NCBI GenBank assembly: GCA_033675265.1
Contig: JAUJYZ010001242.1
Location: 41,168-105,167 of the forward strand
Length of the DNA stretch: 64,000 nucleotides
Origin: Actinostola sp. cb2023
Taxonomy: Eukaryota > Cnidaria > Anthozoa > Actiniaria > Actinostolidae
Direction of reading: 5' to 3'
The notes under the pieces were generated by a model. It had not been told where the DNA came from, did not search any database, and worked only from the letters and a program-made list of their open reading frames with translations. Position 1 is the stretch's first letter. Every line of letters starts with the position of its first letter. Below are positions 53,380 through 64,000 of the stretch, in pieces. The translations under genes and the position numbers were made by a program.

Positions 53380-54551
53380 AAATAAATCCCTTCTGGCGAC
53401 TGGTATATCGGCTGATAATGTCCGTGGCTGAGAGATGGTCCGAAAAATGAACAGTGATATTTTGAGTACCATCTCTAACCCTTTGACACCCAGAGATTTT
53501 TGAGTTTTTTAGCGATTTTCTGGACCTAATCACGCCATAGGAAATTTCGATTCCATATAAGGGGTTTCCATGGAAATCTTGACAGTTCTGAAAGCCCACG
53601 GGCTCAGGTTCTGACGTAATCTTTCTCTTTTGGTGAATCTCCTCGAGGAACGGCATCTCGTAGCTACTAGGAGTGGTCAATTTTGCATTTTTAGAGTGTT
53701 TATAGCCATTATTCACCACAGAAGCCCCCAGGACAGCATCATTAAGCTTGACTGGTGTGGTAGAGACCGTTCTCCTGGAAGAACTCAGGAGTTTAGATAC
53801 GAATTCACGAACAGATTTCGACTTTGCCGTTTGGAAATTCAAAATGGCGGACTCAATTGTGAAATCGTCTCTCTGGTCTTTCTGTGGTGGATTCCAGGAC
53901 CTACAAAGGCATTTTTGGCGACTTTGGACTTGTAAAGAATGCAACCGGTGCAATATTTTGCCTGTAGGACCGAGTGGCTCGACACTCTATATATTCTTAA
54001 AAGAGGGATTTTCGGGGGAGATCTATGCCGAAATTCCCGGATGTTTCCCGGCATCCTTTTTGGGCGTGCAGAAGGAAAACACGTGTTAGCGAAAGTGGGC
54101 CTAAGGAAATGGCTATTGTTCGGCGAGTTAAGGAAAAGAGAGGGCAAAATTCACGACTATATCAAGAAGAGAGATGGAAGTTTGCTGAGAAAGTGGCGTT
54201 TTGTTTCGCAAGGATGTATTTTGGACGAAAATCCAAGTCAAATGTCGTTCATTTTCGAGGTGTAAAATTGCGTCAAAAAACACGCATTTTTGATTTTTAT
54301 GGCAAACAAATTGAACTAATGCCCAGAAATCGGACCTGTAAATCAGTTTACTTGAGGTTAAAATATGAAGAGTTCTCTAGTTGTCACTAATAACTGGCCA
54401 TGAGATCGATGTTACGAAAATTCAGAAAGTTAGAATTTTTCAAAGCAGTATCGATTTTTACGGGCGGTTTCGGGCGCCGTGGGAGTCAAAGGGCTAAGCC
54501 AAGGACATTATCAGCCGATATACCAGTAAGCCAGAAAGGGGTTTATTTATT
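53380..54551. mobile_element. MITE interrupted by piggyBac-type copy 2
   Basis: ACTGGTATATCGGCTGATAA at 53399 pairs with its complement ending at 54527. Outer sequence AAATCCCTTCTGGC pairs with GCCAGAAAGGGGTTT. Without the nested 1,015-bp insert this unit is only about 150 bp. Confidence 0.8.
53479..54493 (-). mobile_element. piggyBac-type MITE, copy 2, CTAA duplication
   Basis: 1,015 bp, inverse in orientation to 24714-25727 and highly similar throughout. Ends CCCTTTGACACCC and GGGAGTCAAAGGG. The flanks are CTAA on both sides (53475-53478, 54494-54497) rather than canonical TTAA. Confidence 0.9.
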
Positions 54552-54699
54552 TTATAACCCTTCGATAAATTTTCTACGTCGACTTCAATGTTGAAGAAAC
54601 CGAAACAAAATGACGGTTGAAGAAAACAAGTTTCATCGAGTTCAAATATCCGTTCCGTTTGAGATCTTTTCATGTGTAAACTTCTAAAAACGTATTCGA

Positions 54700-56190
54700 A
54701 AATAAAAGATTGATAGTTTTTGAAGCTTTTCGAGTGGTTTTCTTGATATTTTGGGTTTTATTTGAGTGACTTTTTGGGCGCCGATTTTGACGTTTGTTCA
54801 TAGTTTAAGAATCGAAAAATTATAAAAATGCCTCAAATACCTGTCGTATCGACGTTAAAATCCCCCAAAAGGGAAAAAGTACACCACATGTATGTTTATA
54901 CAAGCTAATTTACCTACTAAAAATACATTACACTCTTAAAAGCGTTGAGATAATTTCACTAGTTTTTTCTCCAGTGGGGGATATCATCTCAAAACTGGGG
55001 GATATTACCTGACATCCGTCCAGTGAAATTGTACCACGTGACCCGTTTTAACCAATATAATGGGCACGTGCGAAAATTTATCGATGGGTTATAATTAACA
55101 ATTAGACAGCGAGTCCGAGTTGGCTATGAGCAGATAGTCAACGAGGCTCCTGCCGAGTTGACTATCTTAGCTCATAGACGAGGGCGAGTTGTCTAATTGT
55201 TTTAGTATCAACAAACTAGCATACTTAATATTATACCAATATTTCTTGTTTAATTTGCACAAGTAAGAAGAATACGAATTTTATGCTAGTCATAAGTACA
55301 TATTTGGCTGAACTAAATCGAGCTGTTTACAGTTTAGTTAAAACTAAACCAGAAAAGTTGGTTCTTTTGTTGAAAAACTTTCATAAATCAAATAACAAAT
55401 GAACAAAACACGAGTCAAGAGTGGTGTAGCCTTATTACCTTTATCACTATCAGTACTCCATTTGACTTTGTCTTCACTCAGTTTTAAAAGTTGAAAAATC
55501 GGCACGAAAAATCTTCAACTTTAACGATCGTTTCTCGCTCAGTTTCTGCAGTGTCAGCCAAAGAAAACTTGCTTGAATTGTCAATGAGATGTCTATATTT
55601 ATGTGCTTTTTCCATTTCTTGCTCTTGAGATTTGTTTCTCGGTCTATTTTAGCTCTTTTTAGCGAAAAAACAACCATCGGGTTTGTCCACCATCTTGCTT
55701 CATCTTTCACGGCCAATGGTTACCATGGTGATTCGCTACTAGGGGACTATCACTATTAGACCCCTAGTAGCGTAGCCAATCAGATTGCAGGATATGTGAT
55801 AGACCACTAGTTTGTTTATACTAAGAGCTGATAGCCTATTAGTAGCGAACCAATCAGAGCGCGCGCTTGCTCATATCCAGTGGTTGTCTATATAATAAGA
55901 GCTGTTATAACCCATTGATACATTTTCACGCACGTCCATTGGTTTAAAACGGGTCACGTGGTACAATTTCACTGGACGGATGTCAGGTAATATCCCCCAG
56001 TTTTGAGATGATATCTCCCACTTTGGAGAAAAATGAAATTATCTCAACTTTTTTAAGACTGTAATGCATTTTTTAGTAGGTGTACTTTTTCCCTTTTTCG
56101 ATCCTTAAACTACGAACAAACGTCAAAATCGGCGCCCAAAATATCAAGAAAACCACTCAAAAACCTTCAAAAACATTGCTTAAAAGAGAG
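54700..56190. mobile_element. Long inverted-repeat element with inner MITE
   Basis: Outer arms 54700-55100 and 55908-56190 share GGCGCCGATTTTGACGTTTG, GGGGGATATTACCTGACATCC and GTACCACGTGACCCGTTTTA in inverse orientation. The core has a second inverted pair (55199-55230, 55800-55830: CAACAAACTAGCATAC type) and a hairpin at 55103-55205 (CAATTAGACA...TGTCTAATTG). No gene is found. Target duplication not determined. Confidence 0.7.
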
Positions 56191-57224
56191 CTTTATCTTT
56201 CAAGTGCGGGTTGTAGTTTTGTAAAATGTTCGTAAGTAAATTTTTTAATGGGTTTTGGACTACAACACACTAAATATTGCAAATTAGCAGGTCGGGTACA
56301 AAAAACAATATTTTGCAAAAGTGGCACCAAATCCAAACTACTCATACGTCTCATTCGAACACAATAGGGGTATACTTACAGTTTGTACCAAAACATTTTG
56401 TGGATCAAGCTAAATGATGTTGTGAGAAACTCGACAAAGTACCGTTCGTCATCAGGTAAAATCACTTCCGGTTCATCGGTTGGCATTACGGTTTTCGGAT
56501 TTGCAACTCTTCAAATATCGGGCAATTAAACCTAATCGAAGAATAAGAGTCCTACAAGATATAAAAAGCAGAAGGAAGCGGTCGAGAGTTAAAAAGTGTT
56601 TGATTTTCAATATTAACGTGACGAAATTTAGCGCTGAACTCAACATTTATTCTGTGACGTTTCACATCACAAGTGAACGAGGAAACTTGAAAAAACCTCG
56701 AACAAATAATTAAATAACATCAACCACAACTTAAGCAGATGAAGTTATTAACTGTAGAATCCCTGATTTTTCTAAACCAGAAACGAAATTAGCGGCTTGT
56801 ATCCCGGGCTTGTATCACAATCACGTACATATCATGTACATTTCATGTAAATTATCTTTGCCATAAATATAAATTTGTTTGAGCAACCGCTGCTTTTACT
56901 AAGACATCCAAAGCCATACTACAAAATGTCAGATGTTTGTTCTTTGTTCAAAACTACTTCTACGTCGTGTGGAGCGTTTTTTGTTTTTGTACGAACACTT
57001 GCGTGAAGCATGATATGCCATTTATCCACCGATCTAACGTAGTCTAATTGGACAAATGCCGTAAGTCTAAAATTAGACCGATGGGCACAGCCCATGGTGG
57101 AATGTCTTCCCTGCCTTCCATGTCATTGACAAAGCTTTTGTTCTGATTTCAACCAATAAGAGCCCAGCTCTATGAATATTTGATTCGGTGTTTGCTGAAC
57201 TTCCAATATCGGAATAAGCTAGCT
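56191..57224. other. Upstream region of the homeobox-like exon
   Basis: No repeat or gene recognised. It may contain the promoter and 5' UTR of the exon at 57225, but no core promoter element can be defended. Confidence 0.35.
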
Positions 57225-57383
57225 ATGGCGGAAAGAGCTAATTATAGGAAAATTTCCGACAAAGAAAAATTAATTCTAATTCATTATTACGATGAGAGGG
57301 GGATAGTTAGTAAAGCGAGTAGTTATACACCATTAATAGAGGAGGCAGCAGAAGAGACTAGCCTTTCCATTGATCAAGTAAAG
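57225..57383 (+). CDS. Putative first exon of a homeobox-like protein
   Basis: 53 codons from MAERANYRKISDKEKL to IDQVK, ending at the consensus donor AAG|GTAAGT. The spacing and residues (LILIHYYDERG, LIEEAAEETSLSIDQVK) match helices 1 and 2 and the QVK start of helix 3 of divergent homeobox-like domains found in invertebrates, where a W-x-x-N motif would follow in the next exon. That exon was not found in the next kilobases. A degenerate inverse copy of the 3' half lies at 57945-58040. Confidence 0.45.
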
Positions 57384-57944
57384 GTAAGTTTAATACTGTA
57401 AAGCTTACAAAACGAAGAGATCGATCCCCGTGTTCAGTTTTACTTCTAGCTCGGGATTATAAGCTTATAGCCTGCGAATACAGCCGCTTTTAGAAAATAT
57501 AATGCAAACGTGCTTCGGATGATTTATGAATAGGAAAAATGTTGAATACAGCTATACTAGGGCTCAGTTTTAAAACGAGAAATGATCTGAGAACTGTGTG
57601 ACACGATTCAATGCACATGCTTGCTCGGAGCTGTCGAGCCGGCCGGTTTAATTGCCGTGAAAAACCAACACGGCCGAACCAAACCGGATGGACGAGACGG
57701 ACCAGATTGGAACCAATGGCAATAGTTATTGAAAATCAATTCGAAGACGAGAAAATGAATTTATTTTCTTTTAGTTTATAAGCAAGTTTAGATTCACGTA
57801 AGCTTAGTTATCAGTTGAAAGTGGCGTTCAGTTTTATTTTGTAAAACGACCTTAAGCAGCGTAGGCATTTCCTCTGCCGTATGAGCATAGTTTAAAAACA
57901 GCTTTTGTTGGGATCATATTTGCATAAAAGTCATCACATGCAGT
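57384..57944. other. Intron-like or intergenic sequence
   Basis: Between the exon and its inverted copy. A GC-richer patch with GCCGGCCGG near 57640 is the only compositional feature. Confidence 0.3.
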
Positions 57945-58040
57945 TGTACGTAAGCTTTTACAGTATAAACTTACTCTTACTTGATCAAAAAAGGCTAGTC
58001 TCGCTTCTGCTGCCTCCACAGGTAGCCCAAGCTGTGGACT
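57945..58040 (-). pseudogene. Degenerate inverted copy of the homeobox-like exon end
   Basis: The minus strand reads GAGGCAGCAGAAGCGAGACT...GATCAAGTAAGAGTAAGTTT, matching 57340-57412 including the donor and the start of the intron. Small indels alter the frame (EAAEARLAFFDQVR). Confidence 0.65.
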
Positions 58041-58076
58041 TGTGGCGAGATTTACAGTAAATGTATGGAGCTTCAC

Positions 58077-58414
58077 AGCGAACTTTGAAAAACCGTCTAA
58101 ATAAAATTATACAAACCCTCAAAGTAGTCCTACTTGTTTATTGTGTTGTCCTTTGGAATTGTGTGAGGTTTGGAGCCATTCCCATCGATTTTGAGAGAGT
58201 TGTTAAAAACTGATCCCTTGAGTTTACCTACCGGAAATTACATTTACACTTCCGGTTAACGTCGCCGTCGTAAATTTTGTGAAACTGGGAAGATGTATTT
58301 GAAACAGAGACTGATATCGATCGAGTCCGCTTTTAATAGGAGGGAGACATGGGTTGGGGGCTTGCGGTATTGCGGTATCCGTAGATTTTTTTTTGTGCGA
58401 TATTACGGTATCGT
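58077..58414. other. No gene seen
   Basis: Intergenic. From about 58360 it contains the first GCGGTATTGCGGTAT phrases of a TACGGTATT-rich repeat that continues to 58730 on the other side of the MITE at 58420. Confidence 0.4.
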
Positions 58415-58419
58415 CCTGG

Positions 58420-58567
58420 ACCCGGTTGCACGAAAGGTGAATAGCGCTATCCACCGGATAAGTCCTATCCAACGGATAAAATTTATTGGATAACTACATC
58501 AATTTTATCCGTAGGATAAGACTTATCTGATGGTGGATAGCGTTATTCACCTTTCGTGCAACCGGGG
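58420..58567. mobile_element. MITE with CCGGTTGCACGAAAGGTG termini
   Basis: Inverted repeats of about 36 bp (CCGGTTGCACGAAAGGTGAA and complement), inner GGATAAG/CTTATCC repeats, and CCTGG on both sides (58415-58419, 58568-58572). Inserted inside the TACGGTATT repeat. Confidence 0.75.
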
Positions 58568-58751
58568 CCTGGTCTACGGCATTTGGCGATTTGGGGCTAC
58601 GCCCAAATTTCTTTAGCGTATTTCGGTATTCCGGTGTTTTCCAAAACATTACTACTGTTGTTTCAAATTTCAATTTTAGATGCGGTATTACGGTATTTTT
58701 ATTGTATTTTACGGTATTGCGGTATCAGCTACCCCCCAACGTCCCCCTGTA

Positions 58752-59681
58752 ATAGAGTACCGAAGTGTGACGTCACGAAAACAATAATTTTCGCTTTATT
58801 AACTTTCGATCCCCGATTTCGAAAGAACATCAATAAAGAAGCTTACATGCCAAATTTGAGAGCAATCGGTTAAATAGCGGCTGAGATATTGCCAGTTTGA
58901 ATATATAATTTCCCCACACAAATCACTGTAATTTCGGCCTGGACAGGAGCCCATAAGTAGGAGCCTCCATCTGGGATGTATTCGTGAGACGACCTGTGAC
59001 CGGATGAGGCTATTTTTAGAACACCAGTTTTGCAGCGAAATTGTAACAACAAGGATTTTTAATTTCGGCTTTGTTACGGAGTTTCTAGCTTTTGGCTTGG
59101 TAGGTTTCACTATATGATGTTTTTTTAGTTCCTTGAGAAACAGAACACGAACTTGAAGACTCTTGGTCACTTTCCGATGAAGAACTAAACTCTGCAAAAG
59201 AGTCACTGTAACTATCACTGTCATTTTCGCTCTATTCACTTTCAGTTTCTTCAATTTCGCCAATTTCTTCGTCCGCCACTTTGTTCATATATCACAAATA
59301 AACACAAATCATCTACCTCATTGATGCTGATTGGCTCTGTTTTTAATTCCCATGGGGGATTCCTATTGATTGATGTTTAGTTCGCGGGAAAAGGTGTTCT
59401 AAAAATAGCCTGATCCGGTCACAGGTCGTCTCACAAACCCAGTACGGTAGATGGAGGCTCCTACTTATGGGCTCCTGGCCTGGATCATAACTTTATGATA
59501 CAGTGATTTGTGTGGGGAAATTATATATTCAACTGGCAATATCTCAGCCGCTATTTAACCGATTGCTCTCAAATTTGGCATGTAAGCTTCTTTATTGGTG
59601 TTCTTTCGAAATCGGGGATCGAAAGTTAATAAAGCGATTAATGTTTTTATTTTTATGACGTCACCACTTCGGTACTCTATA
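58752..59681. mobile_element. 930-bp MITE with about 280-bp inverted repeats
   Basis: Left arm 58752-59022 and right arm 59393-59681 share TAGAGTACCGAAGTG, CTTTCGATCCCCGATTTCGA, GCTGAGATATTGCCAGTTTG and GGCTCCTACTTATGGGCTCC. The loop has no coding capacity. Target duplication unclear. Confidence 0.85.
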
Positions 59682-60359
59682 GGACTCTGGCATTCTAGCT
59701 TGTAGTCAAATGACGCCAAATGAACCTAAAATACCTCATTTTTCAATAATTATTGGTTCCAATCTCGTCCGCGGGTTCGCCGTTCGTGTTTATAAATCAT
59801 CCGCAAATCAGCTATGCTGGTACATGTATGTAGTAGTTAGTATCATGCATATATGCATGGTTAAGGAGTGTGGAATAAAGGAGTGTACTTGGGAATTCAG
59901 TCAATCAGCAAATTAATGATCCAAAAAAATGAAATTTAAAACGGAAATGGGAGGGGGTGGAAAGGGGGGAAGGTAGAGGGGGGAAGGGAAGGGGGAAAGG
60001 GAGGGGGAGGTGCTGCTGACCCTGTTTGGGACAAAACAAATCTAAAATACCTACCGTGTGTAGGACAAAACCCTCTATTTTAGGACCCTGTTTAGGGCAA
60101 AGGACAAAATACACACTCGATCTCTTGTTTTACACAACCTTCATCTGATGTTGACTGATGATGACCTGCTATAAAAGACCAGAAACATCTCCAATCTTCA
60201 ATTGCTAAATACTGTAAACCATTTTTAACAATTGAAAAATTTCCCTAAATGATGTTACATGCAAGCAACATTGGTGAAACTCTAGAATGTTATGTAATTT
60301 AGTCTCTAGTTTGTAAGTCTCTGCTGCATATTTTGTGGCAAAACTCTAAAATAGTATTA
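59682..60359. other. Intergenic with G-rich tract
   Basis: No gene is recognised. Holds the G-rich tract at 59948-60011 followed by repeated ACCCTGTTTGGGACAAAA phrases. Confidence 0.4.
59948..60011 (+). repeat. G-rich tract, quadruplex-capable
   Basis: Many runs of three to six G separated by one to five A/T bases on the plus strand, with the C-rich complement opposite. Confidence 0.7.
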
Positions 60360-60431
60360 ACCATAATGCACCCGATATATGGATATACTGATATACTTGA
60401 TTTACATAATTTTTGCAATCGGCTGTAATAT
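60360..60431. repeat. Half of a TA-type MITE
   Basis: CCCGATATATGGATATACTG...TTTTTGCAATCGGCTG matches the right half of the MITE at 15764-15988. The left half is absent. Confidence 0.6.
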
Positions 60432-60445
60432 AATATAATATAATA

Positions 60446-60645
60446 CAGCAATATGCAGAAATTTTGATCCTTTTGACTAAAATACATATATATCAAAAAC
60501 CTACTTAAAATTATGGGATGGCTAGGCTGATATTTTTTTTCTAGTTGTCTGCCAGTGAGGCTTTATGAAAAAAATATCAGCATAGCCATCCCATAATTTT
60601 AAGTAGGTAGGTTTTTGATATATATGTATTTAGATCATATTGCTG
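60446..60645. mobile_element. TA-flanked MITE inside a TAATA microsatellite
   Basis: CAGCAATATG...CATATTGCTG termini and long arms containing CCTACTTAAAATTATGGGAT and its complement. TA at 60444-60445 and 60646-60647. Confidence 0.8.
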
Positions 60646-60672
60646 TATAATATAATATAATATAATATAATA

Positions 60673-60827
60673 CACCTAATTTCAAAAACGTTGTCCAATA
60701 ATAATCAAAAAAGCCAAATAGGATTTCATTAAAAGACAAAAGAAGTGCACTCAAGCTGAACTGTTTCTTTTGTCTTTTTGAATGAATTCGTATTTGGCTA
60801 TTTGGACAACGTTTATGAAATTAGGTG
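60673..60827. mobile_element. Second TA-flanked MITE in the same microsatellite
   Basis: CACCTAATTTCAAAAACGTT and AACGTTTATGAAATTAGGTG form the arms. TA at 60671-60672 and 60828-60829. Confidence 0.75.
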
Positions 60828-61050
60828 TAATATATTATAATATTATAATTATATTAACCTAAAATAATCATGCATTCAATTACTAATAAAATTATTAGAA
60901 ATGGATTGGAAACTGGACTGGAAAAAGGAAGAAAGAGAATGCTGATAAATCAGACGATCATGAGTCTGCAACCAAAAAAGTGAAGCTGCCCTCATACATA
61001 AAACCTACTACAGGATATAACCTGTTTCTGTGGAGAATTTTTTAAATCAG

Positions 61051-62074
61051 GTGAGTAAAGTACTGTTAAGCCATCAGATCTACAGACTATACTGGATTGC
61101 ATGTAGATGATGAAATATTTACATTATTAACAGATTTTATCCATTAACCATGCAGCAGGCATATTCTATTGAGACACAGGAAGGCTTTAAGATTGCATGT
61201 TTTTGTAGTTATTTTTAAATTAATATATTACTAATAATTATAATTATTCTGAAAAGATACAAGCATCACCACCAGTGTTTTAATTTATTATGGATGAAAT
61301 AATAATAATAACTTATAATAATAATAAATCATCATCAAATATTTAAACAGGATAACCCATCAGATGTTCAATGTATACCGCTAAAAGAAAAAAAAATAAT
61401 TAAATATTGACTTTTACTATAAAAAAATGTGGAAATTGCACATTATAATAAAAGTGATTGACTCTGGCTTAAACTGTGTGAAATTAATACAGACGTTTCG
61501 GTCCACATCTCGGACCTTCTTCAGTGTGAAATATGTTAGTGTTGCACGCGCTTATTTAAACTAGCGGTTTTGTGCACGCTTTTTTTGACTTGTACTGTAT
61601 AGCACCATGCAGGTATCAATAATTATTGTAGTATTTTCCACTGCGCATTATGTATTAAATAGTTACTGAGGCTGGCAGCAATATTAGATATATTGAGCTG
61701 TGGCCGAAGCTGACTGCAATATATCTAATGTGAGTGAGTGTGAGAGTCATGTCCCTCCCTAGCAGTACTGTTTATAAACACTGACACATTAAACAACAAC
61801 AACACACAACAACAATTAATATTGTTGCTGGCTGAAGTAACTATATTACAATTACTCAGCTTCATCAATCCCGCCCAAAATCACTGCCATTTGAGCAAAT
61901 TACATTTCCAAGTCATCAATGTGCATTAACGTAAAAACTGCACACGGCTTTACAGCTCTGCTTTGGCATAAGACAAAGTTGTGCAAGGAATCAATAGGTT
62001 TTGATGAGGGTCAGTAAGCTTAATTATAAAATAATATAACTAAAATATAAAATATACAGCATAAAGTTTAACTA
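61051..62074. other. Intron-like region of the HMG-box-like gene
   Basis: AT-rich. Contains TAATAA microsatellite bits, and at 61491-61530 the AGACGTTTCGGTCC...GGACCTTCTTCAG motif shared with repeats at 41.2 and 48.4 kb. Confidence 0.45.
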
Positions 62075-62215
62075 GAGTGCAAACACTAAAACCGTGAAAC
62101 AGTACAAACTATTTAGTGCAAAATAGCACCAATGAAACAATAGAAAACAAAAGACATTGCACTATTTAGTGCTAATTAAAGTTAGCACTGTTTCATGGTT
62201 TTAGTGTTTGCACTC
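62075..62215. mobile_element. 141-bp TA-flanked MITE
   Basis: GAGTGCAAACACTAAAACC...GTGAAACAG pairs with its complement at the right end. TA at 62073-62074 and 62216-62217. A diverged relative (GTGTGAACACTAAAAGC) lies near 39175-39330. Confidence 0.8.
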
Positions 62216-62529
62216 TAAACACTTATATATATACTGCAATACATTAATTAAATATTACAAAAATATTCAAGCAAAAGAAAAGAAAAATTAGTACATGCAG
62301 TTGAAAAAATAGTTGGATTCATTTCACTCTAGAACAGTCAAGATCAAGTAGCTCCCTGTCTTCGAAGAATAAAGTCGCTGCCACATCGTGGAACCGACTT
62401 TCAAAAGAAGAGCAGGCAGCATATAATAAAAAGGCAAAGGGATTAAATATGGATCTGGACCCTGAAAAACTGTCTATTCAAGAAAAACACCAGATTGTTG
62501 AAAAACACATGAAGCAGATAGTTAAGGAG

Positions 62530-63220
62530 GTAAAATTTATTCACTTATAAGGGCACTTAATTTAACATAATTTTAGGACTGAGAATTAAGTACACATGTA
62601 TTTTTGTACACTTTGCTTGGATATATAGCTACATGTAGACCGGGTGTCGGGCACATGCAGTCATCATGCATATCTGTGAAACAAAATCAAAGAAGTATTA
62701 ATTGTTTATGTTTTTATTTATAAAGTAGGTGATATATCATTGAACTATAACATGATTCCTCATGGCCCGACTAGCTTTTGTTGTTCTGATCTAATTCCAC
62801 AACTGGGCACACAAAGGGAATTTTTTTGTTTCACGGATGTAATGACTGCACTCTACACATACATGTATACTTATAATTAGATTACACACTTTAATTTGTA
62901 TATTATTAATTAATATTATATGTACATCTTTTGGTATTTTAAGCTTACTTTTGGTGAAATTGATATTTAAACTTAAATACTCCATGATGTTGAGGATTAC
63001 ATTAAGACCATAAAAAGTAATTCAATAATAATATTTAGTAATAATAATAATAATAATAATTAAGACTGTATAACTGTTTTAGGACTAATACCCTCTAACA
63101 TATAATAAAACATTAGTTACAGAGCTTGCACATAACAGCTAGGGTATGTACATGTACATTGTATATCTCATGATTTTGCTAATGCCTATTTCCCCATGCA
63201 TTTTTTTCCTACAAATATAG
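62530..63220. other. Second intron of the HMG-box-like gene
   Basis: AT-rich with an AATAAT microsatellite near 63040. No other feature. Confidence 0.4.
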
Positions 63221-63325
63221 GTGAAGTTCTTGAAGAATCTGGGGGGTGAATTTTCAGGAATATTCTTAATGCCCTCTGGAGAGGTTTGCCATTTAGGATC
63301 CACTGCAGGACAGCAGTTTTCTTGA

Positions 63326-64000
63326 TAGCAATTCAGATGGTGGATCTGATAGTTTCGAGGATTGAACTTTAAAAAAAATAGCTAGCTATAATTCAGCACC
63401 TAGGCAAATCTAAAATACTGGTACAATGGCATAGCGACAGCTATATATTTAATACGTAACCAGTAGGCAGTTAAAAAAAATAAATTTTAGAGTGGGGTAA
63501 ATAATATGGAAATACATACACACAACAAAGGACAATGTAAGGATTGCTGTTTGCAAACTATTTCAAATGCTATCCAAAACCTCTATGGATAAGCCTAGGC
63601 TAATATTCTTTTGTTTCACTAGTATTAATGAAGATCATTTTTTTTTTTTGCAAAATTTAAGATTAGGTCGTGTTACCCTTCCCCCCCCCGGATGACTTCA
63701 ATCGGGGCCACTTAGATAACATGAATGCTGTCCTCCTGATTGGCTGAAGTACACAAATTGAAAATTGGCTTTGTTTTTTGGTCTGAAATTGTGATTGGTT
63801 TTAGTTGTCTCTAAGTCACCTCGGCCCTGTTTGAAGTCGTCATACTATAATATTTTAATGTCTGTTTATTAATTGCACTCATCAATAGTTATTAATTTAT
63901 CAGTTTTACAGTACCAGTTACCGTGCAGCTACCAGGCATTTAGAAGCTACCATGTACAGGTAATTTTACTGAAGTCAATAATAATATTATTATCCTTTTT
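63326..64000. other. Downstream region with one imperfect inverted repeat
   Basis: GGATGACTTCAATCGGGGCC (63689) pairs imperfectly with GGCCCTGTTTGAAGTCGTCA (about 63823-63842), a probable MITE remnant. Otherwise AT-rich without a gene. Confidence 0.45.

Larger units (their letters stand above)
60897..63325 (+). pseudogene. HMG-box-like protein gene, three exons, one frame slip
   Basis: Exon A (about 60897-61050) encodes a basic stretch GKRKKENADKSDD, then KLPSYIKPTTGYNLF. Exon B is 62333-62529 and encodes SSSSLSSKNKVAATSWNRLS, KEEQAAYNKKAKGLN and a helical tail KHQIVEKHMKQIVKE. Exon C (63221-63325) encodes VKFLKNLGGEFSGIFLMPSG ending GQQFS and a stop. GYNLF followed by W-x-x-LS-x-EE-x-x-Y-x-x-x-A is the pattern of an HMG-box, a DNA-bending domain of nuclear proteins. 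Introns are GT-AG and exons B and C join in frame. In exon A the frame continuing to the donor is shifted by one base after GYNLF, so the gene is broken there or mis-sequenced. A further 5' exon is likely. A MITE lies in the first intron. Confidence 0.55.

Overview
The window is a gene-poor, transposon-saturated stretch of an invertebrate animal genome. Spliced genes with GT-AG introns, Ty3/Gypsy, Merlin, MULE-, piggyBac-, PIF/Harbinger- and CACTA-like elements, many short inverted-repeat elements (MITEs) and minisatellites are all present. This mix suggests a marine early-branching metazoan (sponge or cnidarian). That is inference only: no conserved single-copy gene or rRNA is present to place it. 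No prokaryotic features, CRISPR arrays or rRNA genes were seen.

Layout. 0-5 kb: a Ty3/Gypsy element (387-4836, minus strand) with identical LTRs and a GGCAC target duplication, inserted into an open reading frame. 5-7 kb: a broken Merlin (IS1016-like) transposase with a duplicated N-terminal module. 7.9-12.35 kb: a second Gypsy element with GGGAG duplication and one frame break in integrase. 12.5-16 kb: a dispersed 14-bp motif, MITEs and tandem repeats. 16.1-22.4 kb: one 6.2-kb palindromic unit flanked by TTAA, with a minisatellite core. 24.4-27.2 kb: a MULE derivative with a 9-bp target duplication and transposase remnant, carrying a nested piggyBac-type MITE. 28.2-34.1 kb: a 5.9-kb TA-flanked element whose empty site survives, inverted, at about 47.35 kb; it contains a TAA-flanked PIF/Harbinger-like insertion full of GATCGATC palindromes. 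36.2-45.6 kb: a 9.4-kb CACTA-like element with CACTG termini, two different subterminal satellite arrays, a minus-strand accessory gene and a plus-strand transposase gene missing its N-terminal half. 46.8-57 kb: the inverted repeat copy holding the empty sites, two long foldback elements with 9-11-bp flanking direct repeats, a retroelement C-terminal fragment, and a second piggyBac-type copy with a CTAA duplication nested in another MITE. 57-64 kb: a homeobox-like exon with an inverted degenerate copy, a series of MITEs, and a three-exon HMG-box-like gene with a frame slip.

There is no operon-like cooperation. The only functional sets are inside elements: gag-pol in the Gypsy elements, and transposase plus accessory protein in the CACTA-like element. 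The strongest information in the window is nesting: several insertions can be proved because the uninterrupted sequence is also present here, on an opposite inverted-repeat arm or in an inverted copy.
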